A DNA stretch of 64,000 nucleotides from Methylobacterium sp. 10 (GTDB taxonomy: Bacteria; Pseudomonadota; Alphaproteobacteria; Rhizobiales; Beijerinckiaceae), in assembly GCF_000519085.1 (NCBI RefSeq), contig NZ_KI912577.1, forward strand, positions 932,501 through 996,500, written 5' to 3'. A model generated the notes under the pieces. The model saw nothing but the letters and a program-made list of their open reading frames with translations, ran no database searches and had not been told where the DNA came from. The position numbers were made by a program, and so were the translations under genes. Shown here piece after piece: positions 33,548 through 45,783 of the stretch; position 1 is the stretch's first letter; every line of letters starts with the position of its first letter.

Positions 33548-34276
33548 ATGGCTCAGGAACGCATTGCCCTCGTCACGGGTGGAACGCGCGGCATCGGTGC
33601 CGCGATCTCGACGGGTCTCAAGGCCAAGGGCTACAAAGTGGCCGCCAATTACGGCGGCAACGACGAGGCGGCCAACGCCTTCAAGGCAGAGACCGGCATC
33701 CCGGTCTTCAAGTTCGACGTCGGCGACGCCGCCGCCTGCGAGGCCGGCATCAAGGCCGTCGAGGCCGAGCTCGGCCCCATCGACATCCTGGTGAACAATG
33801 CCGGCATCACCCGTGACGGCGCGTTCCATAAGATGACCTTCGAGAAGTGGCAGGCGGTCATCAAGACCAACCTCGACTCGATGTTCACGGTTACCCGTCC
33901 GGTGATCGAGGGCATGCGCGCCCGCAATTTTGGCCGCATCATCCTGATTTCGTCGATCAACGGCCAGAAGGGCCAGGCCGGCCAGACCAACTACTCGGCC
34001 GCCAAGGCGGGCGTGATCGGCTTCGCCAAGGCGCTGGCACAGGAGAGCGCCTCGAAGGGCATCACCGTCAACGTGATCGCGCCCGGCTACATCGCCACCG
34101 ACATGGTGATGGCGGTGCCGGAGGACATCCGCAACAAGATCATCTCGACGATTCCCGTGGGCCGCCTCGGTGAGGCCGCCGAGATCGCCCGTGCGGTGGA
34201 ATACCTCGCGGCGGAGGATTCGGGCTTCATCACCGGCTCGACCCTGACGATCAACGGCGCCCAGTACATCGCCTGA
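33548..34276 (+). CDS. phaB: Acetoacetyl-CoA reductase
   Basis: A protein of 242 residues; GGAGG precedes ATG 33548. Short-chain dehydrogenase with the NADPH-binding TGGTRGIG near the N-terminus, NNAG motif, catalytic Ser in ILISSINGQKGQAGQTNYS, and YxxxK as YSAAK. QKGQxGQTNYSAAKAG is diagnostic for PhaB. It reduces acetoacetyl-CoA to (R)-3-hydroxybutyryl-CoA for PHB synthesis, directly after PhaA in the pathway. A strong hairpin terminator follows. Confidence 0.97.
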   Translation: MAQERIALVTGGTRGIGAAISTGLKAKGYKVAANYGGNDEAANAFKAETGIPVFKFDVGDAAACEAGIKAVEAELGPIDILVNNAGITRDGAFHKMTFEKWQAVIKTNLDSMFTVTRPVIEGMRARNFGRIILISSINGQKGQAGQTNYSAAKAGVIGFAKALAQESASKGITVNVIAPGYIATDMVMAVPEDIRNKIISTIPVGRLGEAAEIARAVEYLAAEDSGFITGSTLTINGAQYIA

Positions 34277-34300
34277 CGCCCTCCCGCGGCATTGACAAGA

Positions 34301-34340
34301 CGAAGGCCTGCCCCGGCGACGGGGCAGGCCTTCTTCGTTT
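34301..34340. terminator. Strong bidirectional terminator after phaB
   Basis: AAGGCCTGCCCC and GGGGCAGGCCTT form a perfect 12-bp stem around a 6-nt loop, followed by CTTCGTTTT. It sits between phaB and the convergent PpiC gene and could end both transcripts. Confidence 0.85.
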
Positions 34341-34371
34341 TCGAAAGCCATCCGGCTTCAGGGACCGAGCT

Positions 34372-35271
34372 TCAGGGAGCCTTGGGTGCCAGGGCGGGCG
34401 CGGCGGTATCGGTACGTTCGATCTTGGCGCTCTCGCGCAGCTTCAGGATCAGGTCCTGCTGCGACTTGCGGGTGAGGTACTGGTCGACCTGATCCTTCAT
34501 TTCGGCGAAGGTCGGCACCGGCTTGGTGCGCCGCTCCTCGACCTTGATCACGTGCCAGCCAAACTGCGTCTTGATCGGGTCGGAGACTTGGCCGACCGGC
34601 AGCTTGAAGGCGGCCTCCGCGAAGGGGGCGACCATCCGTTCCTTGGTGAACCAGCCGAGATCGCCGCCCTCGGCCTTGGAGCCGGGATCCTTGGAAAGCT
34701 CCGCCGCGATCTTCGAGAAGTCCTCGCCGCCCTTGATCCGGGCCGAGATCTTCTTGGCCTCCTCCTCGTTGTCCACGAGGATGTGCCGGGCATGGGCCTC
34801 CTCCTCAGGCTTCATCGTGGTGAGGGTCTGGTCGTAGAGGGCTTTCGCGGCCTCCGGCGTCACCGCCTTCTTTGCCTCACGCTCCAGATACTCGTCGAGG
34901 AGGAGCTTGCTCTTGAAATAGGCGAGCTTGCGCTGGAACTCGGGCGAGTCACCGACCTTGGCCACCTCGGCCGCCTGCGCGCCGACCTTGAGGTCGACCA
35001 TGTAGTCGATGAGCAGGTTCTTCTTCTGGGCCTCGTCGACGCCGGGCAGGGAGAGCGCCGGGTCTTCGGCGGCGATGGCGAGGTCGCCCGCGGTGACCGG
35101 CGAACCGTTCACCTTGGCCACCACCGTCTCCGGTGCAACCGGAGGCGCGGCGGGGGCGGCGGCCGGCGGCGTCTGCGCCAGGGCCTGCATCGGCAGCGCG
35201 ACGGAGGCGAGGGGCAGGGCAACGGCCAGCGCCAAGGCGCAGGTGCGCCGACGAAAGTGGGGCGTCGTCAT
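34372..35271 (-). CDS. Periplasmic PpiC/parvulin-type peptidyl-prolyl isomerase (foldase)
   Basis: A protein of 299 residues from ATG 35271. The signal peptide ends in ALAQT after a twin-arginine-free basic stretch, followed by a Pro/Ala linker, a SurA-like helical N-domain (VVAKVNGSPVTAGDLAIAAE), and a rotamase domain (about 160-260) with EEAHARHILVDNEEEAKK, DPGSKAEGGDLGWF and KTQFGWHVIKVE. It should help fold exported proteins in the periplasm. Divergent from secA, which fits a secretion role and is the usual arrangement in this group. Confidence 0.9.
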   Translation of the reverse strand: MTTPHFRRRTCALALAVALPLASVALPMQALAQTPPAAAPAAPPVAPETVVAKVNGSPVTAGDLAIAAEDPALSLPGVDEAQKKNLLIDYMVDLKVGAQAAEVAKVGDSPEFQRKLAYFKSKLLLDEYLEREAKKAVTPEAAKALYDQTLTTMKPEEEAHARHILVDNEEEAKKISARIKGGEDFSKIAAELSKDPGSKAEGGDLGWFTKERMVAPFAEAAFKLPVGQVSDPIKTQFGWHVIKVEERRTKPVPTFAEMKDQVDQYLTRKSQQDLILKLRESAKIERTDTAAPALAPKAP

Positions 35272-35795
35272 GAACGGGATTTCCTCGGGAAATGGTGCCG
35301 CACCCTCGAGGCTCTGTCCGGCCGGGTTTGGGGGCATGGCAGCAGGCAAATGGCAGCAGAACAGGCGGCAGGACGCCACCAGGATCTGTGGGTCACACGT
35401 GGCGCCGGCAAGGCCCGAAGGCAAGCGCAAGCGTCGTTTGATGGGAGCCCCCCCCGATCACGATGAAGCGGCCTTGATAGCGGACGGTGCGGCGGAGGGT
35501 GTCCGCTGTGCGCAGGATCGCCCCGTGAACTCCGGAGCAGGTTCCTGCGAGACCGACTGACGGCCCCAGCCCTTTGGCGACAGCCGATTCGCCCGCCCTT
35601 ACGGACGGGCGCAAGCTGCCCTTGCCCTGCGGAGGCAACACCCGGAGCCCCTCCATGAGAGGCGACCGGGTCATCGTCGCGGGTTCGCGCGACAGCACAG
35701 CCCTTTCGGATGCGCCCTGCAATATTTACCTCTATAAGCCCGCCCAACACACTCTTCCGATATCTCGCTTCAGATATCTCGACCGCAGGTTCACG
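35272..35795. other. Divergent intergenic region between the foldase gene and secA
   Basis: 524 bp with both promoters. Near secA the sequence is AT-rich (CAATATTTACCTCTATAAGC, with TATAAG a possible -10 element), followed by a direct repeat of GATATCTCG. Frames crossing this stretch are without ribosome binding sites or recognisable families. No RNA gene seen. Confidence 0.5.
35759..35781. repeat. Tandem GATATCTCG repeats just upstream of secA
   Basis: GATATCTCG occurs at 35759-35767 and 35773-35781, 14 nt apart start to start, ending 14 nt before the secA ATG. Each contains the palindrome GATATC. They lie where a 5' leader or operator would be. Confidence 0.5.
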
Positions 35796-38693
<2,898 letters not shown>

Positions 38694-38731
38694 GGCAGGC
38701 CCGCACGGACGGTCGTCTATCGGAGCATCGC

Positions 38732-39571
38732 ATGCGAGAGAAGACCTTCGGGCCGACCGGGCGTCCCGTCCCCGTGATCGGTCAGGGCACGTGGTCCCTC
38801 GACGAGTCGCACCGGCCCAGCGCCGTGGCTGCCCTGCGACAAGGCCTCGATCTTGGGATGAGCCACATCGACACCGCGGAGATGTATGGCGAGGCCGAAC
38901 TCGTGGTGGCGGAAGCGATTGCGGGGAGACGCGACGAGGTGTTTCTCGTCTCGAAAGTCCTGCCGAACCATGCCTCGGCACGCTCCGTCGTCACCGCCTG
39001 CGAGCGCTCGCTGGCGCGCCTGAAGACGGACCGGCTCGACAGCTATCTCCTGCACTGGCGCGGAGGGACTCCGCTTGAGGAGACCATAGGCGCCTTCGAG
39101 GAGTTGGTCCGGCAGGGCAAGCTGCTCTCCTGGGGGGTCAGCAATTTCGACGTTCCCGACCTTGAGGAAGCTCTTGCCATAGCCGGCAAAGGCCGCATCG
39201 CCTGCAATCAGGTGCTCTACCATCTCAGGCAACGGGCGATCGAGCACGCTGTCCTGCCCTGGTGCGAAGCGCACGGCGTCGCCGTCGTTGCCTACAGCCC
39301 CTTTGGCCATGACGATTTTCCCGAACCGGACTCGGCCGGTGGGCGTGTGCTGGGCCGGATCGCTGCCGAGACGGGAGCAACGCAGCGGCAGGTCGCGCTC
39401 GCGGCGCTGACGCGGTCCGCCTCGGTCTTCACCATCCCGAAGGCCGCGCGCATCACGCATGTGGACGAGAATGCCGCCGCCGGCCACCTGACGCTGACCG
39501 ATCGTCAATGGCAGAGCCTCGACGATGCCTTTCCTCGCAGGCCTAAGCCCGCGCACCTGCCGATGCTCTGA
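38732..39571 (+). CDS. Aldo/keto reductase
   Basis: A protein of 279 residues with GGAG before ATG 38732. A TIM-barrel aldo/keto reductase: IGQGTWSLDES, catalytic Asp/Tyr in DTAEMYGEAE, Lys in VFLVSKVLPNH, His in SYLLHWRGG, cofactor segment FTIPKAARITHVDEN. It reduces aldehydes or ketones with NADPH; the substrate is unknown. It starts 38 bp after secA on the same strand and may be cotranscribed, but no functional link is apparent. Confidence 0.92.
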   Translation: MREKTFGPTGRPVPVIGQGTWSLDESHRPSAVAALRQGLDLGMSHIDTAEMYGEAELVVAEAIAGRRDEVFLVSKVLPNHASARSVVTACERSLARLKTDRLDSYLLHWRGGTPLEETIGAFEELVRQGKLLSWGVSNFDVPDLEEALAIAGKGRIACNQVLYHLRQRAIEHAVLPWCEAHGVAVVAYSPFGHDDFPEPDSAGGRVLGRIAAETGATQRQVALAALTRSASVFTIPKAARITHVDENAAAGHLTLTDRQWQSLDDAFPRRPKPAHLPML

Positions 39572-39731
39572 AGCGAGGATCGGGTTCGCCCTGGCCGGAG
39601 CGAGAAAAGCCGGACGTGATCCTCAGGCCACAGCATCGGAAAGATGATCAACCCTCCCGGACCGTATCCGAAAAGAAACCACATTTCCCGCCGAGCTAGA
39701 CCGTTAAGGAAACGGACGGGAGCGAGACGGC

Positions 39732-40610
39732 ATGGGGTATCCCCGATCGGCGACGACGGGACTCTACGGGGTCCTGCTGATGACGACGATGGGCCTCGGT
39801 GCCTGTAATTCCCCTACCACGACCGGTTCCCTCGGTGGCCCAGGCCTCGCGGCCAAGCCCATGGCGGTGAGCGACGAGGAGCGCGACTGTCTCGGCCGCG
39901 CCATGTATTTCGAATCGAACCGCAGCGATTCCGAAGGCCTGCTCGCCGTCGGCACGGTGGTGATGAACCGCCTCGAAGCGGCCGCCTTCCCGAATGGCGG
40001 CATCTGCGCCGTGGTTGGCCAGCCCCGTCAATTCGCTACCGGCGTTCTCACCAAGCCCATGGCGGAGAAGGATTTGACGAAGGTCGCGGACGCCGCCGAT
40101 GCGGTCCTTGCCGGCCAGCGCCATCCGAAGGTCGGCCGCGCCATGTACTTCCACACGGCGGGCCGCACGTTCCACTACAACAACATGCATTACGTGGCGG
40201 TGGCCGGCGGCAACGCCTTCTACGAGAAGCGCAAGCCCGGAGCCGTGGAGCAGGCCCGGCCACCGGCCGCCCTGGCCTTCGCCGCGGCCTCCACCCCGTC
40301 CATTCCCGAAGCCTCACCGGCAGCACCGGTCCAGGCCGTCGCGACTCCGGCCCCCACCGGCATTCCCTCGACTCCGCCGGTCGCCGCTCGGCCAGAGGAA
40401 ACGGGCACCCAGCCCGCCTCGACGGCTCGGGCGGAACCGGATCGCGCCGCCGCCTCCCACGCCGCCATAAGCCAGGGCGCACATTCCAAATCCTTGTCGA
40501 AGACGGTGGCGAGAACGCGGGTCGCCCATGCCAGAAGCCCGGCAACGTTGGCGGCCCTGGCCCCCGAGGCGCCTCCTCCGCCGCCCGTCATCAACCTTCC
40601 GAGGCCGTAA
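39732..40610 (+). CDS. SleB-type cell wall hydrolase lipoprotein
   Basis: A protein of 292 residues. The N-terminus (LYGVLLMTTMGLGAC, C25) is a lipoprotein signal. A Hydrolase_2/SleB domain (about 45-165) shows the usual ERDCLGRAMYFESNRSDSEG with the catalytic glutamate, GTVVMNRLE, GGICAVVGQPRQFA and HYNNMHYVAVAGGNAFYEK. The rest (about 170-292) is an Ala/Pro/Thr-rich tail ending PPPPPVINLPRP, probably a wall-spanning linker. These domains are lytic transglycosylases or amidases acting on peptidoglycan. Single gene, convergent with kup. Confidence 0.88.
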   Translation: MGYPRSATTGLYGVLLMTTMGLGACNSPTTTGSLGGPGLAAKPMAVSDEERDCLGRAMYFESNRSDSEGLLAVGTVVMNRLEAAAFPNGGICAVVGQPRQFATGVLTKPMAEKDLTKVADAADAVLAGQRHPKVGRAMYFHTAGRTFHYNNMHYVAVAGGNAFYEKRKPGAVEQARPPAALAFAAASTPSIPEASPAAPVQAVATPAPTGIPSTPPVAARPEETGTQPASTARAEPDRAAASHAAISQGAHSKSLSKTVARTRVAHARSPATLAALAPEAPPPPPVINLPRP

Positions 40611-40616
40611 GGCCTC
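40601..40616 (+). terminator. Small hairpin over the SleB-type gene stop
   Basis: GAGGCC-GTAA-GGCCTC forms a 6-bp stem with a stable tetraloop overlapping the stop codon. It lies between two convergent genes; without a T-run it is only a possible transcript end. Confidence 0.3.
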
Positions 40617-40636
40617 CGACCCGGAAGGACTCGGCC

Positions 40637-42574
40637 TCAGACCGTGACCTGTGTCCCCACTTCCACCACGCGGCCGGTGGGGATCTGGAAGAAGTCGGTG
40701 GCGTCGTTCGCGTTCTTGGCGAGCGTGATGAAGATCCGGTCCTGCCAGAGCGGCATGCCGGAATGCGCGGCGGGGCGGATCGAGCGGCGCGACAGGAAGA
40801 ACGACGTGGCCATGATGTCGAACTTGAAGCCCTGCTTCTTCAGGAGCGTCAGCGTCCGCGGGATGTTGGGCTGCTCCATGTAGCCGAACTTCATCACGAT
40901 CTTGGAGAAGTGCGGGCCGATCGGCTCCATGCGGATACGGTCCGCCTCGCTTGCGCGGGGCGTGTCCACGGTCTCGACCGTGAGGATCACGTTCTTCTCG
41001 TGCAGCACCTTGTTGTGCTTGAGGTTGTGCAGCAGCGCCGCCGGGGCGATCGAAGGGTCGCTGGTGAGGAACACCGCCGTGCCGCGCACGTGATGGGGCG
41101 GGCTCTTCTCCAGCATGCCAACGAGTTCGAGCAGCGGTACGTCGGTCTTGCGGGTCTTGTTGAACAGGATGTTCACGCCCCGCACCCAGGTCCACATCAC
41201 GACGATCAGGAATCCGGCCAGTACGAGAGGCACGTAGCCGCCTTCGAACACCTTGAGCATGTTCGACAGCAGGAACAGGAACTCGATGACGATGAACGGC
41301 ATGATCGCGGCGGCGGCGGCGATCGGCGACCATTTCCACGACTTCCAGAGTACGATGAAGGCCATGCTAGCGGTCAGCAGCATCGTGCCCGTCACGGCGA
41401 TACCGTAGGCGGAGGCCAGGGCCGAGGACGACCGGAACAGGATCGCCAGGACCACGACCCCGATCAGCAGCAGGATGTTCACCTGCGGCAGGAAGATCTG
41501 GCCCGAATGCGACTCCGAAGTGTGGCGGATCTCGAGGCGCGGAAGCAGGCCCAGCTGGATAGCTTGGCGCGACAGGGAGAACGCCCCGGTGATGACGGCC
41601 TGGCTCGCGGTGACGGTGGCGATGGTCGCTAGGATCACCATGGGCAGAAGGCCCCATTCGGGGACGAGCTGGTAGAACGGATCGGTCGTGTCCGGCGCGT
41701 TGAGAACCAGCGCCGTCTGGCCGAGATAGTTCAGAGTCAGGCACGGGGCCACGAGGCCGAGCCAGGCCACTTGGATCGGCCGGCGCCCGAAATGCCCGAG
41801 ATCGGCGAACAGCGCCTCCGCACCGGTCACGGCGAGGAAGACCGCGCCCAGCGCCACCAGTGCCCCGGTGCCGTGGCCGAGGAGGTAATGCAGCGCGTAC
41901 CAGGGATTGAACGCCTGGAAGACCTCTGGCCGCGACACGATGTGCGGCAGGGCCGCGAGCCCCAGCGCTAGGAACCAGATCACCATGATCGGACCGAAAA
42001 AGGCCGCCACCTTGCTGGTGCCCCGGCTCTGGACCATGAACAGAGCGAAGATGATCGCCACCGTGATCGGCAGGACGTAATGCTCGAAGGCCGGCGTGAC
42101 GAGCTTCAGGCCCTCCACCGCCGAGAGCACGGAGATGGCCGGCGTGATGACGGCGTCGCCGTAGAATAGGGAGGCGCCAAGCAGCCCGAGCATGAAGACG
42201 ATGCGCGAACCGCCCAGCGCCTTGCGGGCCAGGGCCATCAGCGAGAGGATTCCACCCTCGCCGTTGTTGTCCATGCGCAGCAGGATGACGACGTACTTGA
42301 TCGTGACGATCAGCAGCAGTGCCCAGAGGATGAGCGACGTCGTGCCGAGGACCTCCTCGGGCAGCAGAATGCCGTCCGCCCTCGCCGGGCCGAGCGCCTC
42401 GCGGAAGGCGTAGAGCGGGCTGGTGCCAATGTCGCCGTAGACGACGCCGACAGAGCCGACGACCAGCGTCCAGAAGCTCGTCTTCCCATGCCCGTGATCA
42501 CCGGGCCCGGTCTCGGGACTGGCCGCAGGGCCGGGCTGAGCGCCGGGGACGCTCGGGATGGCGGTTTGCGTCAT
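40637..42574 (-). CDS. kup: Kup-type low-affinity potassium transporter
   Basis: A protein of 645 residues. About 12 transmembrane helices fill residues 30-470, with the family motifs [50 protein letters not shown] and [15 protein letters not shown] loop; a cytoplasmic C-terminal domain follows ([20 protein letters not shown]). It imports K+ with protons. ATG 42574 is the natural start; the ribosome binding site is weak. PtsN, encoded earlier in this window, is known to affect potassium transport in related bacteria, but no direct link is visible here. Confidence 0.95.
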   Translation of the reverse strand: MTQTAIPSVPGAQPGPAASPETGPGDHGHGKTSFWTLVVGSVGVVYGDIGTSPLYAFREALGPARADGILLPEEVLGTTSLILWALLLIVTIKYVVILLRMDNNGEGGILSLMALARKALGGSRIVFMLGLLGASLFYGDAVITPAISVLSAVEGLKLVTPAFEHYVLPITVAIIFALFMVQSRGTSKVAAFFGPIMVIWFLALGLAALPHIVSRPEVFQAFNPWYALHYLLGHGTGALVALGAVFLAVTGAEALFADLGHFGRRPIQVAWLGLVAPCLTLNYLGQTALVLNAPDTTDPFYQLVPEWGLLPMVILATIATVTASQAVITGAFSLSRQAIQLGLLPRLEIRHTSESHSGQIFLPQVNILLLIGVVVLAILFRSSSALASAYGIAVTGTMLLTASMAFIVLWKSWKWSPIAAAAAIMPFIVIEFLFLLSNMLKVFEGGYVPLVLAGFLIVVMWTWVRGVNILFNKTRKTDVPLLELVGMLEKSPPHHVRGTAVFLTSDPSIAPAALLHNLKHNKVLHEKNVILTVETVDTPRASEADRIRMEPIGPHFSKIVMKFGYMEQPNIPRTLTLLKKQGFKFDIMATSFFLSRRSIRPAAHSGMPLWQDRIFITLAKNANDATDFFQIPTGRVVEVGTQVTV

Positions 42575-42885
42575 GCGCTGCGATCAGGCTTCTGCGACGG
42601 GGAGAGGGATGGGGAGACTTGGATTTGGCGCGCGACATGGGCGATGGAGACGGGCGAACCGCGAGCGGAGTCCCGTCCCCACATGTCGCGGACGAACCGG
42701 CGGCCGGTCATTAAAGCACCGGCGCAAGACGACTCCCAGCGCGAAGCATGCCAAGGGCGTATCATGCGGGTATGACGCCGAGAACGACGATCCCGCCATG
42801 GACGGGAGATCCTCCCCGGGGAGGCGAGCGAATTCGCCCCGCGTGCAGGAGCAGCGCGGGACGACGGGCGTCACGACGGACGGAC
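42575..42885. other. Intergenic region upstream of kup
   Basis: 311 bp between the ispG stop and the kup start, both on the minus strand. No gene, RNA or strong palindrome recognised. Confidence 0.45.
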
Positions 42886-44208
42886 TCACTCGGCGGCGGT
42901 GCGGGCGCCCTGGCCGAAACGGCGCTCGATATAGTCGATCACCACCGTCTCGAAATCCTTGGCGAGCGTGGCGCCGCGCAGGGTCATCGCCTTCTTGCCG
43001 TCGATGAAGACCGGTGCGGTGGGGGTCTCGCCGGTGCCGGGCAGCGAGATGCCGATATCGGCATGCTTCGATTCGCCGGGTCCATTGACGATGCAGCCCA
43101 TCACCGCAACGTTCAGACCCTCGACCCCCGGATAAGTCTTCTTCCATTCCGGCATGGAGGTGACGATCCAGTTCTGGATGTCGCGGGCGAGTTCCTGGAA
43201 CGTGGTCGAGGTGGTGCGGCCGCAGCCGGGACAAGCGGCGACCATCGGCACGAAGGTGCGGAAGCCCATGGTCTGCAGGAGTTCCTGGGAGGCCTTGACC
43301 TCCACGGTGCGGTCGCCGCCGGGCATCGGGGTCAGCGAATAGCGGATCGTGTCACCAATGCCTTCCTGGAGCAGCACGCCGATGGCCGCGGAGGCCGCAA
43401 CCAGGCCCTTCGAGCCCATGCCGGCCTCGGTGAGACCGAGATGGATCGCGTAGTCGGAGCGCCGGGCGACCTCACGGTAGACCGCGATCAGGTCCTGCAC
43501 CGCCGAGACCTTGGCCGAGAGGATGATACGGTTCTTGGGAAGGCCGAGTTCCTCGGCGCGCTGGGCCGAGGACAAGGCCGAGCGCACCATGGCCTCGCGC
43601 ATCACGGCGCGGGCGTCGATGGGGCGCGCTGACCGGGCGTTCTCGTCCATCAGGTGGGTGAGCAGCGCCTCGTCCAGCGAGCCCCAATTGGCACCGATGC
43701 GGATGGTCTTGCCGTAGCGGATCGCCTGCTCGACGATGGTCGAGAACTGCGTATCCTTCTTTTCCTTGAAGCCGACATTGCCCGGATTGATCCGGTACTT
43801 GTCCAGGGCTTCGGCGCAGGCTGGGTGATCGGACAGGAGCTTGTGGCCGATGTAGTGGAAGTCGCCAACCAGCGGCACATGGACGCCGATGCGGGCCAGC
43901 CGGTCGCGGATTTTCGGGACGGCTGCCGCGGCCTCGTCGCGGTCGACGGTGATGCGCACGAGTTCGGAGCCGGCCCGCGACAGGGCGGCGACCTGCGCCA
44001 CGGTGGCATCGATATCGGCCGTGTCGGTGTTGGTCATCGACTGGACGACGACCGGGGCGCCTCCACCGACAGTAACGGCCCCCTCGCCCTCGCCCACAGT
44101 GACCCCCACCGTGCGGTGGCGCGGTGTCGGACCGGCGATCTCCGGACCGGAAATCGAAATGCCGGGGCCGAACGGATCGGCGGAAGTGGCTTCCATCATG
44201 GCGTCCAT
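42886..44208 (-). CDS. ispG: 4-hydroxy-3-methylbut-2-en-1-yl diphosphate synthase (flavodoxin)
   Basis: A protein of 440 residues; AAGG precedes ATG 44208. N-terminal TIM barrel with [29 protein letters not shown] and [12 protein letters not shown]-terminal iron-sulfur domain with [17 protein letters not shown] and [16 protein letters not shown] giving the three cysteines and glutamate that hold the [4Fe-4S] cluster. It catalyses the penultimate step of the MEP isoprenoid pathway. Stands alone, divergent from the patatin-like gene. Confidence 0.97.
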   Translation of the reverse strand: MDAMMEATSADPFGPGISISGPEIAGPTPRHRTVGVTVGEGEGAVTVGGGAPVVVQSMTNTDTADIDATVAQVAALSRAGSELVRITVDRDEAAAAVPKIRDRLARIGVHVPLVGDFHYIGHKLLSDHPACAEALDKYRINPGNVGFKEKKDTQFSTIVEQAIRYGKTIRIGANWGSLDEALLTHLMDENARSARPIDARAVMREAMVRSALSSAQRAEELGLPKNRIILSAKVSAVQDLIAVYREVARRSDYAIHLGLTEAGMGSKGLVAASAAIGVLLQEGIGDTIRYSLTPMPGGDRTVEVKASQELLQTMGFRTFVPMVAACPGCGRTTSTTFQELARDIQNWIVTSMPEWKKTYPGVEGLNVAVMGCIVNGPGESKHADIGISLPGTGETPTAPVFIDGKKAMTLRGATLAKDFETVVIDYIERRFGQGARTAAE

Positions 44209-44625
44209 CGCTGACCTTGCTTATGGCCTGGCCTGCCCTGAAGCGAGCGCCCGGCCATGGTCGTCTGGTATCGAATCCTGCCGATCCTTTGCGAAGATCG
44301 GGTGAAGGGTCCTGTGATCGAGACCCCTGCCGGTTAGCTGAGATGGCGCGCCGCATGCGTCAAGTCCGCGTACCGCATGGGGGAACCACGCGGCAGGACG
44401 GATCGCGCGCAACACGTTGGCCCAGCGTCGGCTGACATGTCTTATCCCATGGACGATGTCGAGGGAATTGGCGCAGTGCGACATGTCCGCCACAGGAACG
44501 GTCCAAGCGGAACCGATCCATGCAGTCACAGGTTTGCTGCCCTGCGACCTTCGATGCTGCAATGCAGCATACTCATGCGCACCTTACGGGATGCGCCTGT
44601 GTGATCCTGCCACGTGGAGCTGACG
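44209..44625. other. Divergent intergenic region between ispG and the patatin-like gene
   Basis: 417 bp. It contains the palindrome at 44554-44570 and two GGAAC boxes near 44490 and 44510, the second with GGTT 17 bp later, only loosely like general-stress (EcfG) promoters. No gene or RNA recognised. Confidence 0.45.
44554..44570. promoter_or_regulatory. Candidate PhaR operator (CTGC-N3-GCAG palindrome)
   Basis: ATGCTGC-AAT-GCAGCAT is a perfect 7-bp inverted repeat with a 3-nt centre. Its core CTGC-N3-GCAG is the form reported for PhaR sites in Paracoccus and Rhodobacter. It lies 55 nt before the ATG of the patatin-like gene. Confidence 0.55.
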
Positions 44626-45735
44626 ATGCTCGATTCCCAACAGCCGGCCCTGGTCGATTCACCCTCTACCGATATGGAGGCAGCCCCGCCTCGCCCCGCC
44701 TCGCGCCCGCCTGTCAGCTTGGCCGGTCCGAATGCCGAGAAGACCATCGCGCTGGCCCTGCAGGGCGGCGGCGCCCATGGCGCCTTTACCTGGGGCGTGC
44801 TCGATGCCCTGATCGAGGATGGCCGTCTCGCCTTTGAGGCCGTCACCGGGGCCAGCGCCGGGGCGATGAACGCGGTCGTGATGGTCGATGGCTGGATTGC
44901 CGGAGGGCCGGAGGGCGCCCGCGCCGCCCTCGACCGGTTCTGGCGCGAGGCGAGCCTCGACGGCGACCTGTGGCCGGCCCAGCGCGGCGTGTTCGACCGG
45001 CTTTTCGACTTCTGGAACGAAAACCCAGTTCTGGATTTCTGGATGCGGGCGCTCAAGACCAGTCCCTACATCTCCAACCCGCTCAACGTGAATCCCCTGC
45101 GCAAGGCCTTGGCCAAGCACGTGGATTTCGAACGACTCCGGACGGCGGAGACCGCCGGGATCTATGTCTCGGCCACCAATGTCTGGACCGGCAAGCTCGC
45201 CATCTTCGAGCGGGATTCCTTGAGCGTCGACCATTTGATGGCCTCGGCCTGCCTGCCCACCGTGTTCCAGGCGGTTGAGATCGACGGTGTGCCCTATTGG
45301 GACGGCGGCTATCTCGGCAACCCGCCGATCTACCCGCTCTTCCATGGGGCCCGGACCCGCGACGTTGTATTGGTGCAGATCAATCCGGTGGAGCGTCGCG
45401 AGACCCCGCGCTCGCGCGAGGAGATCCAGGACCGGCTTAACGAGATCACCTTCAACGCGAACCTGATGCGGGAACTGCGCGCCATCGATTTCGTCGACGG
45501 GTTGATCGAGGACGGTGTGCTCGGCCGCAACGACTACCACCGCATGCTGGTCCACCGAATCGACGGGACGGGAGCACTTGACGATTACAAGGCCTCTTCG
45601 CGGATGGATGCCCGGATGCGCGTGTTCGAGGGCCTGCGCGACAAAGGCCGTGCGGCGGCGCAGGCTTGGCTCGCCGAACATTACGAGGGCATCGGACGGA
45701 CCTGTACCCTGAATCTCAAGGCGACCTATCAATAG
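44626..45735 (+). CDS. Patatin-like phospholipase
   Basis: A protein of 369 residues from ATG 44626 (GGAG seven bases upstream; GTG 44614 is an alternative). The catalytic dyad and oxyanion motifs are intact: ALQGGGAHGAFTWG (oxyanion loop), GASAGAMNA (nucleophile serine in GxSxG) and the aspartate in YWDGGYLGNPP. It is a serine lipase/acyl hydrolase, probably cytoplasmic since no signal peptide is seen. In alphaproteobacteria this subfamily often neighbours hydroxybutyrate dehydrogenase and PHB genes; here the dehydrogenase is absent but a PhaR-like palindrome lies upstream. Substrate not established. Confidence 0.92.
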   Translation: MLDSQQPALVDSPSTDMEAAPPRPASRPPVSLAGPNAEKTIALALQGGGAHGAFTWGVLDALIEDGRLAFEAVTGASAGAMNAVVMVDGWIAGGPEGARAALDRFWREASLDGDLWPAQRGVFDRLFDFWNENPVLDFWMRALKTSPYISNPLNVNPLRKALAKHVDFERLRTAETAGIYVSATNVWTGKLAIFERDSLSVDHLMASACLPTVFQAVEIDGVPYWDGGYLGNPPIYPLFHGARTRDVVLVQINPVERRETPRSREEIQDRLNEITFNANLMRELRAIDFVDGLIEDGVLGRNDYHRMLVHRIDGTGALDDYKASSRMDARMRVFEGLRDKGRAAAQAWLAEHYEGIGRTCTLNLKATYQ

Positions 45736-45741
45736 AGCGCC

Positions 45742-45766
45742 GCCCGGCCGGATTAGCGGGCCGGGC
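45742..45766 (+). terminator. Hairpin between the patatin-like gene and the ECF sigma gene
   Basis: GCCCGGCC and GGCCGGGC form a perfect 8-bp stem around 9 nt, 6 nt after the patatin stop. Few T residues follow; a weak or Rho-assisted terminator. Confidence 0.4.
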
Positions 45767-45783
45767 TCGCGCGTTAACTGACC

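Noticed and set aside
35268..35750. Minus-strand frame between the foldase gene and secA
   Set aside because: Low-complexity translation without motif and it would run through the divergent promoters.
42584..43234. Minus-strand frame overlapping the ispG end and the kup upstream gap
   Set aside because: It overlaps ispG in another frame and has an Arg/His-rich composition typical of a shadow frame.
44490..44540. GGAAC boxes resembling a general-stress (EcfG) promoter upstream of the patatin-like gene
   Set aside because: The partner motif reads GGTT rather than CGTT at the right distance, so the match is not convincing.
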